Positions 1 through 8,847 of a stretch of DNA of 64,000 nucleotides are shown piece after piece. The stretch is from Pseudomonas lactis. GTDB taxonomy: Bacteria; Pseudomonadota; Gammaproteobacteria; Pseudomonadales; Pseudomonadaceae. The translations under genes were made by a program, and so were the position numbers. The DNA lies in the NCBI RefSeq assembly GCF_001439845.1, contig NZ_JYLO01000001.1, forward strand, positions 248,001 through 312,000, given 5' to 3'. The notes under the pieces are model-generated. The model was not told the origin of the DNA. It did no database searches and saw only the letters and a program-made list of their open reading frames with translations. Within the stretch, counting starts at the first letter, position 1. Each line of letters opens with the position of its first letter.

Positions 1-665
1 TCGCTGGATACCTGCCGGGCGAAACCCATTTCGTGGGTGACCAGCAGCATCGTGCGGCCTTCTTCGGCCAGTGCGCGGATCACATTAAGTACTTCCTGGA
101 CCATTTCCGGGTCAAGCGCAGAAGTCGGCTCGTCGAACAGAATGACTTTAGGCTGCATCGCCAAGGTACGCGCAATCGCCGCGCGTTGTTGTTGGCCGCC
201 AGAGAGTTGCGCGGGGTAGGCGTGACGCTTGTCGGCAATACCGACCTTGGCCAGCAAGGCCTCGGCCACTTCTATTGCTTCAGCCTTGCTTTGGCCGAGT
301 ACGCGCCGAGGGGCCTCGATGATGTTGTCGAGGATGCTCATGTGCGGCCACAGGTTAAAGTTTTGAAACACAAAACCGATTTCGCTGCGCAGACGGTTGA
401 TCTGCTTGCCGTCGGCGGCCATCAGCTCGCCGTTTTTCGCGGCCTTGAGCTTGAGTTCTTCGCCGGCCACCAGGATCTGGCCCTGGTGCGGGTTTTCCAG
501 CAGGTTGATGCAACGCAGGAAGGTGGACTTGCCGGAACCTGAGGAACCCAGGATCGAGATCACATCGCCGTCGCGAGCGGTCAGCGAGATACCTTTGAGT
601 ACCTCAAGCTCACCATAGCGTTTATGCAAGTTGCGGATTTCAAGCGCGGGCGTGGCCTGGGCCAT
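1..665 (-). CDS. Amino-acid ABC transporter ATP-binding protein (partial, 3' end outside window)
   Basis: The reading frame starts at the ATG at 665 ([18 protein letters not shown]) and runs off the left edge, so about 221 residues are visible. It has a Walker A motif (GSSGSGKST), a Q-loop ([11 protein letters not shown]), the ABC signature ([16 protein letters not shown]), Walker B followed by the catalytic Glu ([13 protein letters not shown]) and the switch His ([10 protein letters not shown]). The sequence matches the polar amino-acid uptake group (HisP/GlnQ/ArtP/AotP type), which energises import of histidine, arginine, lysine or glutamine from a periplasmic binding protein. Its permease and binding-protein genes are not in view, so the substrate cannot be fixed. 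About 240 to 260 residues are usual, so only the C-terminal tail is missing. Confidence 0.93.
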   Translation of the reverse strand, partial: MAQATPALEIRNLHKRYGELEVLKGISLTARDGDVISILGSSGSGKSTFLRCINLLENPHQGQILVAGEELKLKAAKNGELMAADGKQINRLRSEIGFVFQNFNLWPHMSILDNIIEAPRRVLGQSKAEAIEVAEALLAKVGIADKRHAYPAQLSGGQQQRAAIARTLAMQPKVILFDEPTSALDPEMVQEVLNVIRALAEEGRTMLLVTHEMGFARQVSS

Positions 666-1112
666 GTGCGGTCCTCATTGTGTTCGTTGCGATCTTCGCT
701 GTTGGGCCGCCTTCCTGGCGAGGCGCCAAGCTAGCATAGCGTTTGGATGACAGCCAACAGCGCTGCGGACGGTTAACCGATGGTCTGCGGCAGGGTGTCG
801 CATCGGCGCAGCAGTGTGTCGCGCCATCAACAACCTACAGACGTTTGACCCGGAAAGATCCACAGGCTTCGCGTAAAAAAGGGCGCGATGGTGCCAGCTT
901 TGGCCGGGTGTTGGAAGGGTTAACCGGGCAAACGGTCCATATCAGCCCGCTTATGGGGCGTCACGTACTTTTTGTGTGTGTTTTTGGTGCGTCGGTACGT
1001 CGTGAATGTGGGTCGCACGGTAACGCTATAGCGGAATGCCATTGTTCTCAATGACTTGCGATAGGTTGCGAATTGTCCTACAGCCCCCGTCAACTGTGGC
1101 TATGAAATATTT
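666..1112. other. Intergenic region between divergent ABC ATPase and gabP
   Basis: This stretch of about 450 bases carries no convincing gene. Short open frames here have no recognisable domain or ribosome binding site. It must hold the promoter of the leftward ABC ATPase gene, which I could not place. A T-rich stretch ending in TTTTTGGTGC at 981-990 resembles half of an NtrC site and lies about 125 bases upstream of the gabP sigma-54 promoter, a normal enhancer distance, but the other half does not match well. Confidence 0.4.
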
Positions 1113-1127
1113 TGGCGCAAATCTTGC
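1113..1127 (+). promoter_or_regulatory. Sigma-54 promoter of the gabP-like permease
   Basis: The sequence TGGCGCAAATCTTGC has the invariant GG (1114-1115) and GC (1126-1127) separated by exactly 10 bases, with the TTGC typical of the -12 element. Transcription should start near 1139, giving a leader of about 80 bases to the ATG at 1221. Sigma-54 control fits nitrogen- or CbrAB-dependent expression of a GABA/amino-acid permease. This is a sequence match only. Confidence 0.65.
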
Positions 1128-1220
1128 GTAAAAAATAAAGAACGCCCTGTTGGATTCTTTTCACGAGAAAGGCTGCAGGCCGGGCGAACCGTTTTCGCAA
1201 TTCCTCGCAAAGGTGTGTCA

Positions 1221-2612
1221 ATGAGTAGTACGCAAAGCTCCAATGACCTCGAACAGGGGCTCAAACCGCGGCACGTCACCATGCTGTCGATTGCCGGCGT
1301 CATCGGCGCCGGTTTGTTTGTCGGCTCCGGCCATGCGATCGCTGCTGCCGGCCCGGCTGTACTGTTGGCCTATGCAGCCGCCGGTACACTGGTGGTCTTG
1401 GTGATGCGCATGCTGGCCGAGATGGCCGTTGCGTCACCCGATACCGGTTCGTTCTCTACCTATGCCGACCGGGCAATCGGCCACTGGGCCGGTTTCACCA
1501 TTGGCTGGCTCTACTGGTGGTTCTGGGTGCTGGTGATTCCGTTGGAGGCCAACGCAGCGGCGACCATCCTGCACGCCTGGTTCCCCGACGTGGCGATTTG
1601 GGCGTTTACCCTAATCATTACGTTGTTGCTGACTGCAACCAACCTGTTCAGTGTGAAGAACTACGGTGAGTTCGAGTTCTGGTTTGCGCTGATCAAAGTC
1701 GTTGCGATCGTCGGCTTTGTGATCCTCGGCCTGGCCGCGATCTTCGGCTTCTTGCCCACCAGCCAGGTCAGCGGTGTTTCGCACCTGTTCGATACCCAAG
1801 GTTTCATGCCCAACGGCATGGGTGCGGTATTGGCAGCGATCCTGACTACCATGTTCTCGTTCATGGGCACCGAGATTGTCACCATCGCCGCAGCCGAGTC
1901 GAAGAATCCAGGCCAGCAAATCACCAAGGCCACCAACTCGGTGATCTGGCGGATTGGTTTGTTCTACCTGTTGTCGATCTTCATCGTGGTGTCCCTGGTG
2001 CCTTGGAACGATCCGACCCTGGCGGCCGTAGGTTCCTACCAGACCGTGCTGGAACGCATGGGCATTCCGAACGCCAAGCTGATTGTCGACCTGGTGGTGC
2101 TGGTTGCCGTGACCAGCTGCCTCAACTCGGCGCTGTACACCGCGTCGCGCATGCTGTTTTCCCTGGGCCGTCGAGGTGACGCACCGGCCGTGGCCAAGCG
2201 TACCAACAAGAGCGGCACGCCTTACTGGGCGGTGTTGCTGTCTACCGGTGCTGCGTTCCTGGCGGTATTCGCTAACTACGTCGCCCCGGCGGCGGTGTTC
2301 GAATTCCTGCTGGCCAGCTCTGGCGCCATCGCGTTGTTGGTGTACCTGGTGATTGCCGTGTCGCAGCTGCGCATGCGCCAGAAGCGTACGGCGGCGGGCG
2401 AGAAGATCGTCTTCAAGATGTGGCTGTTCCCAGGCCTGACGTACGCGGTAATGGTGTTTATCGTCGGTACGTTGACCATCATGCTGTTCCAGGAAGCGCA
2501 CCGTGTCGAGATCATCGCCACCGGGGTTCTGAGCTTGCTGGTGGTATTGGCGGGGTTGGTGGTGGCGAGCCGTCGCAAGGCCCAAAGAGTGGGGGCTGCG
2601 GCGCTTAACTGA
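1221..2612 (+). CDS. gabP: GABA permease-like amino acid transporter (APC superfamily)
   Basis: This is a 463-residue polytopic inner-membrane protein of the amino acid transporter (AAT) family. The N-terminus has the family signature GLKPRHVTMLSIAGVIGAG, followed by about 12 hydrophobic segments, and the internal GTEIVTIAAAESKNP and ALYTASRMLFSLGRRGDAP stretches are typical of GabP. It should import 4-aminobutyrate or related amino acids by proton symport. The ATG at 1221 is preferred over the GTG at 1215 because AAAGG at 1209-1213 is correctly spaced for it. It stands alone, with a sigma-54 promoter upstream and a REP pair downstream. Family assignment is firm; the exact substrate is inferred. 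Confidence 0.88.
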   Translation: MSSTQSSNDLEQGLKPRHVTMLSIAGVIGAGLFVGSGHAIAAAGPAVLLAYAAAGTLVVLVMRMLAEMAVASPDTGSFSTYADRAIGHWAGFTIGWLYWWFWVLVIPLEANAAATILHAWFPDVAIWAFTLIITLLLTATNLFSVKNYGEFEFWFALIKVVAIVGFVILGLAAIFGFLPTSQVSGVSHLFDTQGFMPNGMGAVLAAILTTMFSFMGTEIVTIAAAESKNPGQQITKATNSVIWRIGLFYLLSIFIVVSLVPWNDPTLAAVGSYQTVLERMGIPNAKLIVDLVVLVAVTSCLNSALYTASRMLFSLGRRGDAPAVAKRTNKSGTPYWAVLLSTGAAFLAVFANYVAPAAVFEFLLASSGAIALLVYLVIAVSQLRMRQKRTAAGEKIVFKMWLFPGLTYAVMVFIVGTLTIMLFQEAHRVEIIATGVLSLLVVLAGLVVASRRKAQRVGAAALN

Positions 2613-2644
2613 CGAGATACGGTGAATAGGGCGCCACAAAACAA

Positions 2645-2735
2645 TGTGGGAGCCGGGCTTGCCCGCGATGACGGACTGCCAGTCGATGTATTCGTCGCCT
2701 GACACTCCGCCATCGCGGGCAAGCCCGCTCCCACA
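2645..2735. repeat. REP doublet (REPIN), TGTGGGAGC family
   Basis: Two inverted copies of the Pseudomonas REP sequence (TGTGGGAGC followed by GGGCTTGCCCGCGAT) face each other across a spacer and end in CTCCCACA. The doublet lies between the convergent ends of gabP and the hypothetical gene that stops at 2749. The same family occurs at many other intergenic sites in this window. Confidence 0.9.
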
Positions 2736-2748
2736 TTTTTATTTTGTG

Positions 2749-3162
2749 TCAGTCGGGGGCGTTGGCCAGGGCGTGGGACGCCGCCACGTAATCGGCCTGG
2801 AACTGCGGCGACTCAATCCACGCCAGCGCGGCGGCCTCATCATCGCTGTCCGTCGCCCACTGCCGATACTCGATCAGCGCCGCCAGGATAAAGTCGGTCG
2901 CTTCCTCTTCGCCTTCCTGCTCCAGCACCAACGCCAGCAACGGGTGCGCCAGGAATACCGCACACAGCGCCTGCTGGCTGATCTCGCCGGCGGTACGCAT
3001 TTGGACGAACAGCTCAGTCAAATCCACCGACTCAAGGTCGATGCGGCTGTCGTCGCCCGCGAAAGCATCTGGCTTGGGCGCCACGGCGCGCTGGGTGCGA
3101 TTTTGCTTGGCCTTGGCTTTTGCCCGGTGGGCGCGTTTTTGCTGCTTGTTTGGCGAGGCCAT
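2749..3162 (-). CDS. Hypothetical protein with basic N-terminus and acidic helical C-terminus
   Basis: This encodes a 137-residue cytoplasmic protein. Residues 1-30 are rich in Lys, Arg, Gln and Ala (MASPNKQQKRAHRAKAKAKQ), suggesting contact with nucleic acid or a flexible tail. The rest is acidic and helical, including EQEGEEEATDFILAALIEYR. There is no signal peptide or membrane segment. The ATG at 3162 is chosen because AAGGA lies about 10 bases upstream; a longer frame reaches 3246 but its extra residues are low-complexity and non-coding in appearance. I do not recognise a named family. It reads like a conserved hypothetical protein of fluorescent pseudomonads. Confidence 0.72.
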   Translation of the reverse strand: MASPNKQQKRAHRAKAKAKQNRTQRAVAPKPDAFAGDDSRIDLESVDLTELFVQMRTAGEISQQALCAVFLAHPLLALVLEQEGEEEATDFILAALIEYRQWATDSDDEAAALAWIESPQFQADYVAASHALANAPD

Positions 3163-3320
3163 GGGCTCGACGTCCTTGGGGTTTGGGTCTAGAGGGTGTA
3201 TTGAAGCGCAGGTTGGGGCAAATCCCAAGGGTTTCTCGGGCGGCACGGATTGCTGTAATGCTCGACCTTCTCTGCGCGATTACTTAGGCTGACAGTCTAT
3301 TGACCCACCAGAGCCCGCCC

Positions 3321-4286
3321 ATGACCCGCGACACCCTGGAACACCATCAGGTCCCGATCTACTTCGTTGCCGTCTTTTTGGCCGTCACGTTTGGCCTGCT
3401 CTGGCCCTTGTCGGCGCAGGGCCTCAGCCTTTGGGTGACACCTGCCATCGCCGTGCTGATGTATGCGATGTTTTTGCAAATTCCCTTTCTTGAGCTGCGC
3501 CAAGCCGTGGGCAATAAGCGTTTCATGGCGGCCTTGCTGTTGGCCAATTTCATCCTGGTGCCCTTGCTGGTGTGGGGGTTGACCCGTGGCCTGGTGGAGC
3601 GCCCGGCGTTGCTGGTGGGCGCTCTGCTGGTGTTGCTGACGCCCTGTATCGACTATGTGGTGGTGTTTACCCATATCGGCAAGGGCGATTCGCGGTCGAT
3701 GCTGGCGGCAACACCGCTGCTGCTGTTGCTGCAACTGCTGTTGTTGCCGGTCTACCTGGGGCTGATGTTGGGCGAGCAATCCAGCGGGGTGGTGGCGGCG
3801 GGGCCGTTTGTAGAAGCGTTCGTGGGGCTGATTGTGGTGCCGATGCTTCTGGCGGTTGTGACCAGCGCTTTCGCGCGGCGGTCGAGCGCCATTAGCCTTT
3901 GGAACAGCGCCTGGGCCTGGTTGCCGGTGCCAGCGATGGCCTTGGTGTTGTTTGTAGTGCTGGCTTCGCACATCACGGCAGTGGTGCGGGATATCAATGT
4001 GTTACTGCCAGTCATTCCGGTCTACGTGGCCTTTGTGTTGCTGGCGCCGCTGATGGGCATTGTGGCTGCGCGGCTGTTCGCATTGCCAGCGTTGACGGCG
4101 CGGGCGGTGACCTTCAGTGCGTCGACCCGTAACTCGCTGGTGGTTTTGCCATTGGCGCTGGCCCTGCCGGAGGATGTGCGCGGCTTGGCCGCAACGGTGG
4201 TGATCCTGCAAACCCTGATCGAGTTGGTTGCCGAATTGCTCTACGTTCGCCTGATTCCGGCAGTGGTGTGGCCCACCAGTCGGTAA
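3321..4286 (+). CDS. BASS-superfamily transporter (bile acid:Na+ symporter / arsenic resistance protein-like)
   Basis: This is a 321-residue membrane protein with about ten hydrophobic segments. The stretch LLVLLTPCIDYVVVFTHIGKGD and the second-half TARAVTFSASTRNSLVVLPL correspond to the crossing-helix motifs of the bile acid/sodium symporter and ACR3 arsenite-permease superfamily, and the TPCIDY motif with its Cys points towards the arsenic-resistance branch. No arsR or arsC is adjacent, so a role in arsenite efflux is not supported by context. The ATG at 3321 is preferred to the TTG at 3300. The gene stands alone between a hypothetical gene read the other way and a glycosyltransferase gene. 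Confidence 0.75.
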   Translation: MTRDTLEHHQVPIYFVAVFLAVTFGLLWPLSAQGLSLWVTPAIAVLMYAMFLQIPFLELRQAVGNKRFMAALLLANFILVPLLVWGLTRGLVERPALLVGALLVLLTPCIDYVVVFTHIGKGDSRSMLAATPLLLLLQLLLLPVYLGLMLGEQSSGVVAAGPFVEAFVGLIVVPMLLAVVTSAFARRSSAISLWNSAWAWLPVPAMALVLFVVLASHITAVVRDINVLLPVIPVYVAFVLLAPLMGIVAARLFALPALTARAVTFSASTRNSLVVLPLALALPEDVRGLAATVVILQTLIELVAELLYVRLIPAVVWPTSR

Positions 4287-4373
4287 CCGCGTGAATGTTC
4301 AGATCTGTTCAGGCGCCATTCAGGGGCGCGTTCGGCACCATACGCCAGCGCTTCCCACCTGACAGGTCACCCG

Positions 4374-5981
4374 ATGGATCACCGCAACCGTTTTCGCCTG
4401 GAGTCACTGGGTATTTTCCTGGTCGCTCTCTTGTTATTCACAGTGGGCATTTGGGATCAGCAGCCCCAGGGTTTTGACGGGCGTTGGGCGCTGTTCATGC
4501 AGGAAATGTATCGCCATGGTGCGAGCCTTTTCCCCACCACCTACGGCCAGCCTTACGCGGATTACCCCGGCACCGCGACTTTCTTCAGTTATTTATTTGC
4601 CCGCTTGTTTGACGCGCCGAACCACTTGGCAAACGTGCTGCCCACGGCGCTCGCATCGGCGGGGGTGATTGCGCTGATGTACCGCCTGCTGGCGCCCTAC
4701 AGCCGTGCCTGGGCGCTGCTGACGGTGTTACTGACTCTGCTCACCGCCCAGTTGCTCGAAAAGTCGCGCTCGGTGTGCCTGGACCAGATGGTCGCGTTGT
4801 TATGCGTGGCCAGTTTCTACCTGCTGCACACCGGCGAACACCTTGGGTCACGGCTGCGGCAACTGGCGGTGTTCCCGTTGTTCGTCCTGGGTTTCGCGAT
4901 ACGTGGGCCACTGGGGTTGATTGAGGTCTGCGCGGTGGTGTGTGTGTATTGGGCGCTGGGCAAGCCTGGGGAGCGTGTCCGGCAGGTGCTGATCCACGGC
5001 GTTGTCGGCTTGGTGTTACTCGCTGCGTGCTGGTGGCTACTGATGAAGCTTGCGCGGTTCAGTGGCGGCGATGCGTTCGCCGATGAAGTCTTCAAGATGC
5101 AAGTCGGCGGGCGTCTGGATGAGTCTGGTGAGCCGTTCTACTTCTATTTCCAACTGAGCTTGTACCGCTACTTTCCGGTGGTGCCGCTGGCATTTGCGAC
5201 CCTGGTTGCGTTGCGCCATCGCTGGCCCGAACGCTGGGCCAATGAGCACCTGCAATTGCTGGTGCGGTTGGGGGGCTGCGGCTTGATGATTCTGCTCGGC
5301 CTGTCGGTACCGCACTTCAAGCGCGCTTATTACATTTTGCCGATGGTGCCGATGTTCGCGGCGGTCGCAGCCTTTGGGCTGCTGCATGCGCAAGGCTGGC
5401 TGGTGCGCGTGCGCCGTGGCTACGAGTGGCTGGTCGCGGCGCTGCCAGCGTTATGCGTGGTGGTGTTGTTTGTGTGCCGACACGCCTGGCACAAGCAGGG
5501 CTACTGGCCGCAGATTTCCTTGCCGTTGATGATCGGCGCGTTGGTGGTGCTGCAAATCGCGGCGTTGATTGCCTGGCGGCGAGCATGGCGGTTGGTGTGG
5601 CTCAGTCTGATCGCGCTGGTGGCGCAATGGCTGTTGCTGGTGACGGTGATAGAGCCGGCCAAGGACCTGCAATTCGATACGCGGCGGTTTGTCAGCCAGG
5701 TGGAGGCACTGCGTGAGGCGCAGCCGGGCCCTTTGGTGTTTGTCGACCTGGCGCGGGATACCTGGGCAGTGCGCTACATGATGAACCTGGATCACGATGA
5801 ACAGCCGCTGTTTGTCGGGCGTCGCGAGCTTGAGAAGCTGGCGGTGCTGCCCCGGCCTTCCTGGGTGATTGTGTCGCGCAAGGAGACTGCGCTGTTGAAG
5901 GGGTCGCCGGTGGAGCACCTGGCACCGAGCTATCAAGGGCGCTTGAATGACAACCCGTTGATGGTGTTTTTGCTCAAGTAA
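4374..5981 (+). CDS. ArnT/PMT-like membrane glycosyltransferase
   Basis: This is a 535-residue polytopic protein of the GT-C fold. The first periplasmic loop after TM1 carries the acidic catalytic-type motif (FDGRWALFMQEMYRHG), followed by TYGQPYADYPG and about 11 to 12 membrane segments, with a soluble C-terminal region from about residue 430. It resembles ArnT and dolichyl-phosphate-mannose mannosyltransferases, which move sugars from polyprenyl phosphate to lipid A or protein at the periplasmic face. The other arn genes are absent here, so it is an orphan whose acceptor is unknown. A hairpin (AGGCCCTT/AAGGGCCT, 5984-6004) lies between it and the convergent lipoprotein gene but lacks a T-run. 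Confidence 0.78.
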   Translation: MDHRNRFRLESLGIFLVALLLFTVGIWDQQPQGFDGRWALFMQEMYRHGASLFPTTYGQPYADYPGTATFFSYLFARLFDAPNHLANVLPTALASAGVIALMYRLLAPYSRAWALLTVLLTLLTAQLLEKSRSVCLDQMVALLCVASFYLLHTGEHLGSRLRQLAVFPLFVLGFAIRGPLGLIEVCAVVCVYWALGKPGERVRQVLIHGVVGLVLLAACWWLLMKLARFSGGDAFADEVFKMQVGGRLDESGEPFYFYFQLSLYRYFPVVPLAFATLVALRHRWPERWANEHLQLLVRLGGCGLMILLGLSVPHFKRAYYILPMVPMFAAVAAFGLLHAQGWLVRVRRGYEWLVAALPALCVVVLFVCRHAWHKQGYWPQISLPLMIGALVVLQIAALIAWRRAWRLVWLSLIALVAQWLLLVTVIEPAKDLQFDTRRFVSQVEALREAQPGPLVFVDLARDTWAVRYMMNLDHDEQPLFVGRRELEKLAVLPRPSWVIVSRKETALLKGSPVEHLAPSYQGRLNDNPLMVFLLK

Positions 5982-6017
5982 GGAGGCCCTTGAGCCAAGG
6001 GCCTGCCGAGCAGCTGA

Positions 6018-6689
6018 TTACTTGCAACGGAAGCTTTCAGGCATCGTGACCGTGTAATTGCGCTGCACACGGTCCTGGAAATTCAGGTTCTGCAAACCCT
6101 GCTGTACCAGAAAGGCTTCTACCTTGGCGGCTTGGCAGTCGTCGTTATAGGACGACGCCCGTAGCAGGTAGACCGCACGCCTGCTCGCTTCATCGCGAGC
6201 GGTGACCCGGAAGGTGGTGAGCGTGGTGTAGCCGGTGCGCTCCGAGGTCCCTACCGGGCCGTAGGAAGTGTTTGGGGTGCTGGTGCAGGTCAGTTGGTCG
6301 GTCTTTTTCTTGTTCTTCTTGCATTGGGTGGTGGTGCTGTTTGCCACTTGCCCGTATTCGGTGGCGGTGTAGCGATACGTCACCTGCTTGCTGTCGACAT
6401 CCAGGGTGACGGTCATTTTGATCGGTGCATGGTTCTTGGGCAGTGTGGTGTCGGTATAGACGTTGCGAAAGCCCTGGTCCTGCATGGCGCGAACCATGTC
6501 GCGCAGGTAGTAGCGGGCATTGAGCGAGTTTTCATCACTGCCGCCAGTGGAGGTCACCAGCACGGTTGCCTGGCGGTCAAAGTGGTAGTCGGGATCAGGC
6601 GTTGCGTTGATTGCTACGTCCAACTGCGTGGCACACCCACTGAGCAGGGCGGTCAGTATTAATAGGGTGCAAAGCAAGAAGCGGGTCAT
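6018..6689 (-). CDS. Hypothetical lipoprotein
   Basis: This encodes 223 residues. The N-terminus MTRFLLCTLLILTALLSGCA is a lipoprotein signal with lipobox LSGC, so the mature protein should begin at Cys19 and sit in the periplasm or outer membrane. The mature part has a domain resembling small beta-sandwich lipoproteins (DQGFRNVYTD, MTVTLDVDSKQVTYRYT) and a basic, Cys-containing patch (TTTQCKKNKKKTDQLTC). Two further Cys lie near the C-terminus (NDDCQAAK and SFRCK). It is monocistronic and converges on the glycosyltransferase. I do not recognise a characterised homologue. Confidence 0.78.
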   Translation of the reverse strand: MTRFLLCTLLILTALLSGCATQLDVAINATPDPDYHFDRQATVLVTSTGGSDENSLNARYYLRDMVRAMQDQGFRNVYTDTTLPKNHAPIKMTVTLDVDSKQVTYRYTATEYGQVANSTTTQCKKNKKKTDQLTCTSTPNTSYGPVGTSERTGYTTLTTFRVTARDEASRRAVYLLRASSYNDDCQAAKVEAFLVQQGLQNLNFQDRVQRNYTVTMPESFRCK

Positions 6690-6852
6690 GAAAAAACCTT
6701 ACAACTGAGAATTGGGTAAAGGCTGAACGATTGAACCCAGAGAAAAATAACCAGCACGGAGGATAAAAGCCTGATGGCTTTCCTCTGCCAATCGCAGGCA
6801 CTAAGCCACTAAGGATACAGGGCAGCGGTCTTGGTCGTCATGGCAGCCGTGG

Positions 6853-7791
6853 TTATTCCGCCTTCTGTGGGGCTGGCAACCATCCACCACCGTCTTCGAA
6901 TTTCTCGATCAGGAAGTCCACAAAGACCCGCAACTTGGGCACGGCAAACTTGCTCGGCAAGAAAATCGCATGAATGCTGTCGCCGAAAGTGCCCTCTGCA
7001 ATGTACTTGGGCAAAATCACGCTGAGGCTGCCCTTGCGCAGATCCTCGGCGATGGAGAACGTGGGCAGCAAGCCTATGCCCACACCTTCCATCACGGCCT
7101 GCCTCACAGATTCACTGCTGTTAACGCAGAAACGCCCTGATACGCGTACTTCGGTCACTTCGCCGTCGCGAATAAAACGCCAGGATGCTTCGCGCGCCAG
7201 ACCGTTGATCAAGCAATTATGTGCGGCCAAATCACCGAGCGTGGCGATGGGGGAGTGGCTGCTTAAGTAACCGGGTGTTGCACATAACACGTAGTCGAGT
7301 TTGGCTAAGCGTCGCGCTATAAAACTGTCAACGGGCGTACTGGTCAGACGTATCGCAATATCGAACCCTTCTTCGACAATATCCACATAGCGGTCGCTCA
7401 AAGAGAGCGTGACGCTGATATCGGGGTAGGCGTTGAGGAATTGCCCAACCAGGTTGCTCAAGTGGAGATTGCCAAAGGCAACCGATGTGGTGACCCGCAA
7501 GTGGCCTCGGGGCGCCGATTGCAAGCTTTCGACTGAGTTGAGTAATGCGCCGGTTTCCTCGGTAATCCGAACACCGTGCTGATAGGCAAGTTCTCCCGCT
7601 TCTGTGAGCGCAAGGCTTCGCGTGGTGCGGTTTAACAACTTGGCCCCGAGCGTTTCCTCAAGCCTGCGCATTTGTTTGCTGACGGTCGAGGTGGTCGAAC
7701 CGAAGAAACGGGCCGCTTTGGAGAAACTTTTCAGTTCGACAACTTTAACGAAAACAAAGACATCCGAAATATTATCTGAGAAAGATTCCAT
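6853..7791 (-). CDS. LysR-family transcriptional regulator
   Basis: This encodes 312 residues. The N-terminal winged helix (DVFVFVKVVELKSFSKAARF, STTSTVSKQMRRLEETLG) is a standard LysR DNA-binding domain, and the rest is the periplasmic-binding-like effector domain, closest to the CrgA/DmlR-type subgroup (RGHLRVTTSVAFG, DIAIRLT). The ATG at 7791 is chosen over 7809 because GGAG precedes it at the right distance. It is divergent from the EamA transporter gene with about 100 bases between them, the classical layout for a LysR regulator and its target. Two direct GGTTAAA copies (7848-7854, 7873-7879) in that gap are possible operator parts. The effector is unknown. Confidence 0.9.
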   Translation of the reverse strand: MESFSDNISDVFVFVKVVELKSFSKAARFFGSTTSTVSKQMRRLEETLGAKLLNRTTRSLALTEAGELAYQHGVRITEETGALLNSVESLQSAPRGHLRVTTSVAFGNLHLSNLVGQFLNAYPDISVTLSLSDRYVDIVEEGFDIAIRLTSTPVDSFIARRLAKLDYVLCATPGYLSSHSPIATLGDLAAHNCLINGLAREASWRFIRDGEVTEVRVSGRFCVNSSESVRQAVMEGVGIGLLPTFSIAEDLRKGSLSVILPKYIAEGTFGDSIHAIFLPSKFAVPKLRVFVDFLIEKFEDGGGWLPAPQKAE

Positions 7792-7892
7792 TGTTTCTCC
7801 AGAGGACACAGGCTTGTTCTTTTTGGCCGTATTGTGCGCAGCGGGTGGGTTAAATACTTTGAATTCTCTAGCGGTTAAACCTTGGAGGATTC

Positions 7893-8789
7893 ATGAAAGC
7901 CCTGACCAGAAGTTTCAATATTGCCCTGCCCGCCACTCTACTGCCTTTGCTCTTCATCGTCATGTGGAGTTCCGGTTATGTCGTGGGCAAAGTGGCACTC
8001 CCCTTTGTGGGGCCCTACACCCTGATCTTCATTCGCTTTGCCAGTGCGGCGCTGATCCTGCTGGGCGTGGCGCTTGCGACTAAAGCACCGTGGCCGAAAT
8101 CCCGCGCTCAGTTCGGCCATCTGGTGGTGGTGGGTATCCTGATCCAGGCGCTTCAGTTTGCTGGCCTGTACATGGGGCTGGATCTGGGCGTGTCGGCTGC
8201 TGTGGCCGCGCTGATTGTCGGCACGATGCCGGTGTTTACCGCGTTGGGCGCCACCCGGTTTCTTAACGAAAAAGTCAGTCGTGTTGAGTGGCTCGGCTTG
8301 GTGGGCGGATTGTTCGGTGTGGCCCTGGTGGTCTATGAACAGCTCGGTGTAAGTGCAACAGCGAGCCTGACAGGTTACTTGTGCGTAGTGCTGGCACTGG
8401 TTGGCATCACGGCCGGCAGCCTGTATCAGAAGAAATACTGCACCGGCATGGACTTGCGCACCGGCGGTTTTATTCAGTTGGCCACGGCCTCTTTCGTGAT
8501 GTTCTTTCTCGCCGACCACTTTGAAAACCTCGCGGTTCAGTGGACCCCAACGATGATCTTCGCGTCCGGCTGGTTGTCACTGGTCAACTCTATTGGCGCT
8601 ATCAGCATCCTCTACATTCTCATGCGCAAAGGTGAGGCGAGCAAAGTAGCAGGCCTGTTCCATCTTATTCCCGCAGTCACAGCCTTAATGGGCTTTGTAT
8701 TCCTCGGTGAATCGTTCAGTGCAATTAACGCAGTGGGTTTTGCGATTACCGCACTGGCTGTTTATGCGTGCACCCATGTCAAGAAGTGA
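7893..8789 (+). CDS. EamA/RhaT-family (DMT superfamily) transporter
   Basis: This is a 298-residue protein with ten predicted membrane segments arranged as two EamA repeats (about residues 12-145 and 160-295). The family features WSSGYVVGKVAL, FIRFASAALIL and the C-terminal FLGESFSAINAVGFAIT are visible. Such proteins usually export amino acids or metabolites. The start is supported by GGAGG seven bases upstream of the ATG. It heads a rightward run with a cupin, a CoA-transferase and an FAD protein and is divergent from a LysR gene, so it probably exports, or imports, the compound that this cluster handles. Confidence 0.88.
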   Translation: MKALTRSFNIALPATLLPLLFIVMWSSGYVVGKVALPFVGPYTLIFIRFASAALILLGVALATKAPWPKSRAQFGHLVVVGILIQALQFAGLYMGLDLGVSAAVAALIVGTMPVFTALGATRFLNEKVSRVEWLGLVGGLFGVALVVYEQLGVSATASLTGYLCVVLALVGITAGSLYQKKYCTGMDLRTGGFIQLATASFVMFFLADHFENLAVQWTPTMIFASGWLSLVNSIGAISILYILMRKGEASKVAGLFHLIPAVTALMGFVFLGESFSAINAVGFAITALAVYACTHVKK

Positions 8790-8847
8790 ACTCAACGTTT
8801 AACCCCCCCTATCTAACGCCTCTTTATCCAGCGAACAAGGAAGTATC

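Noticed and set aside
743-1054. Possible 103-codon gene upstream of gabP
   Set aside because: No ribosome binding site, no family resemblance, and it lies in the promoter-bearing gap.
5984-6004. Hairpin between the glycosyltransferase and lipoprotein genes as a terminator
   Set aside because: The stem is good but no T-run follows on either strand.
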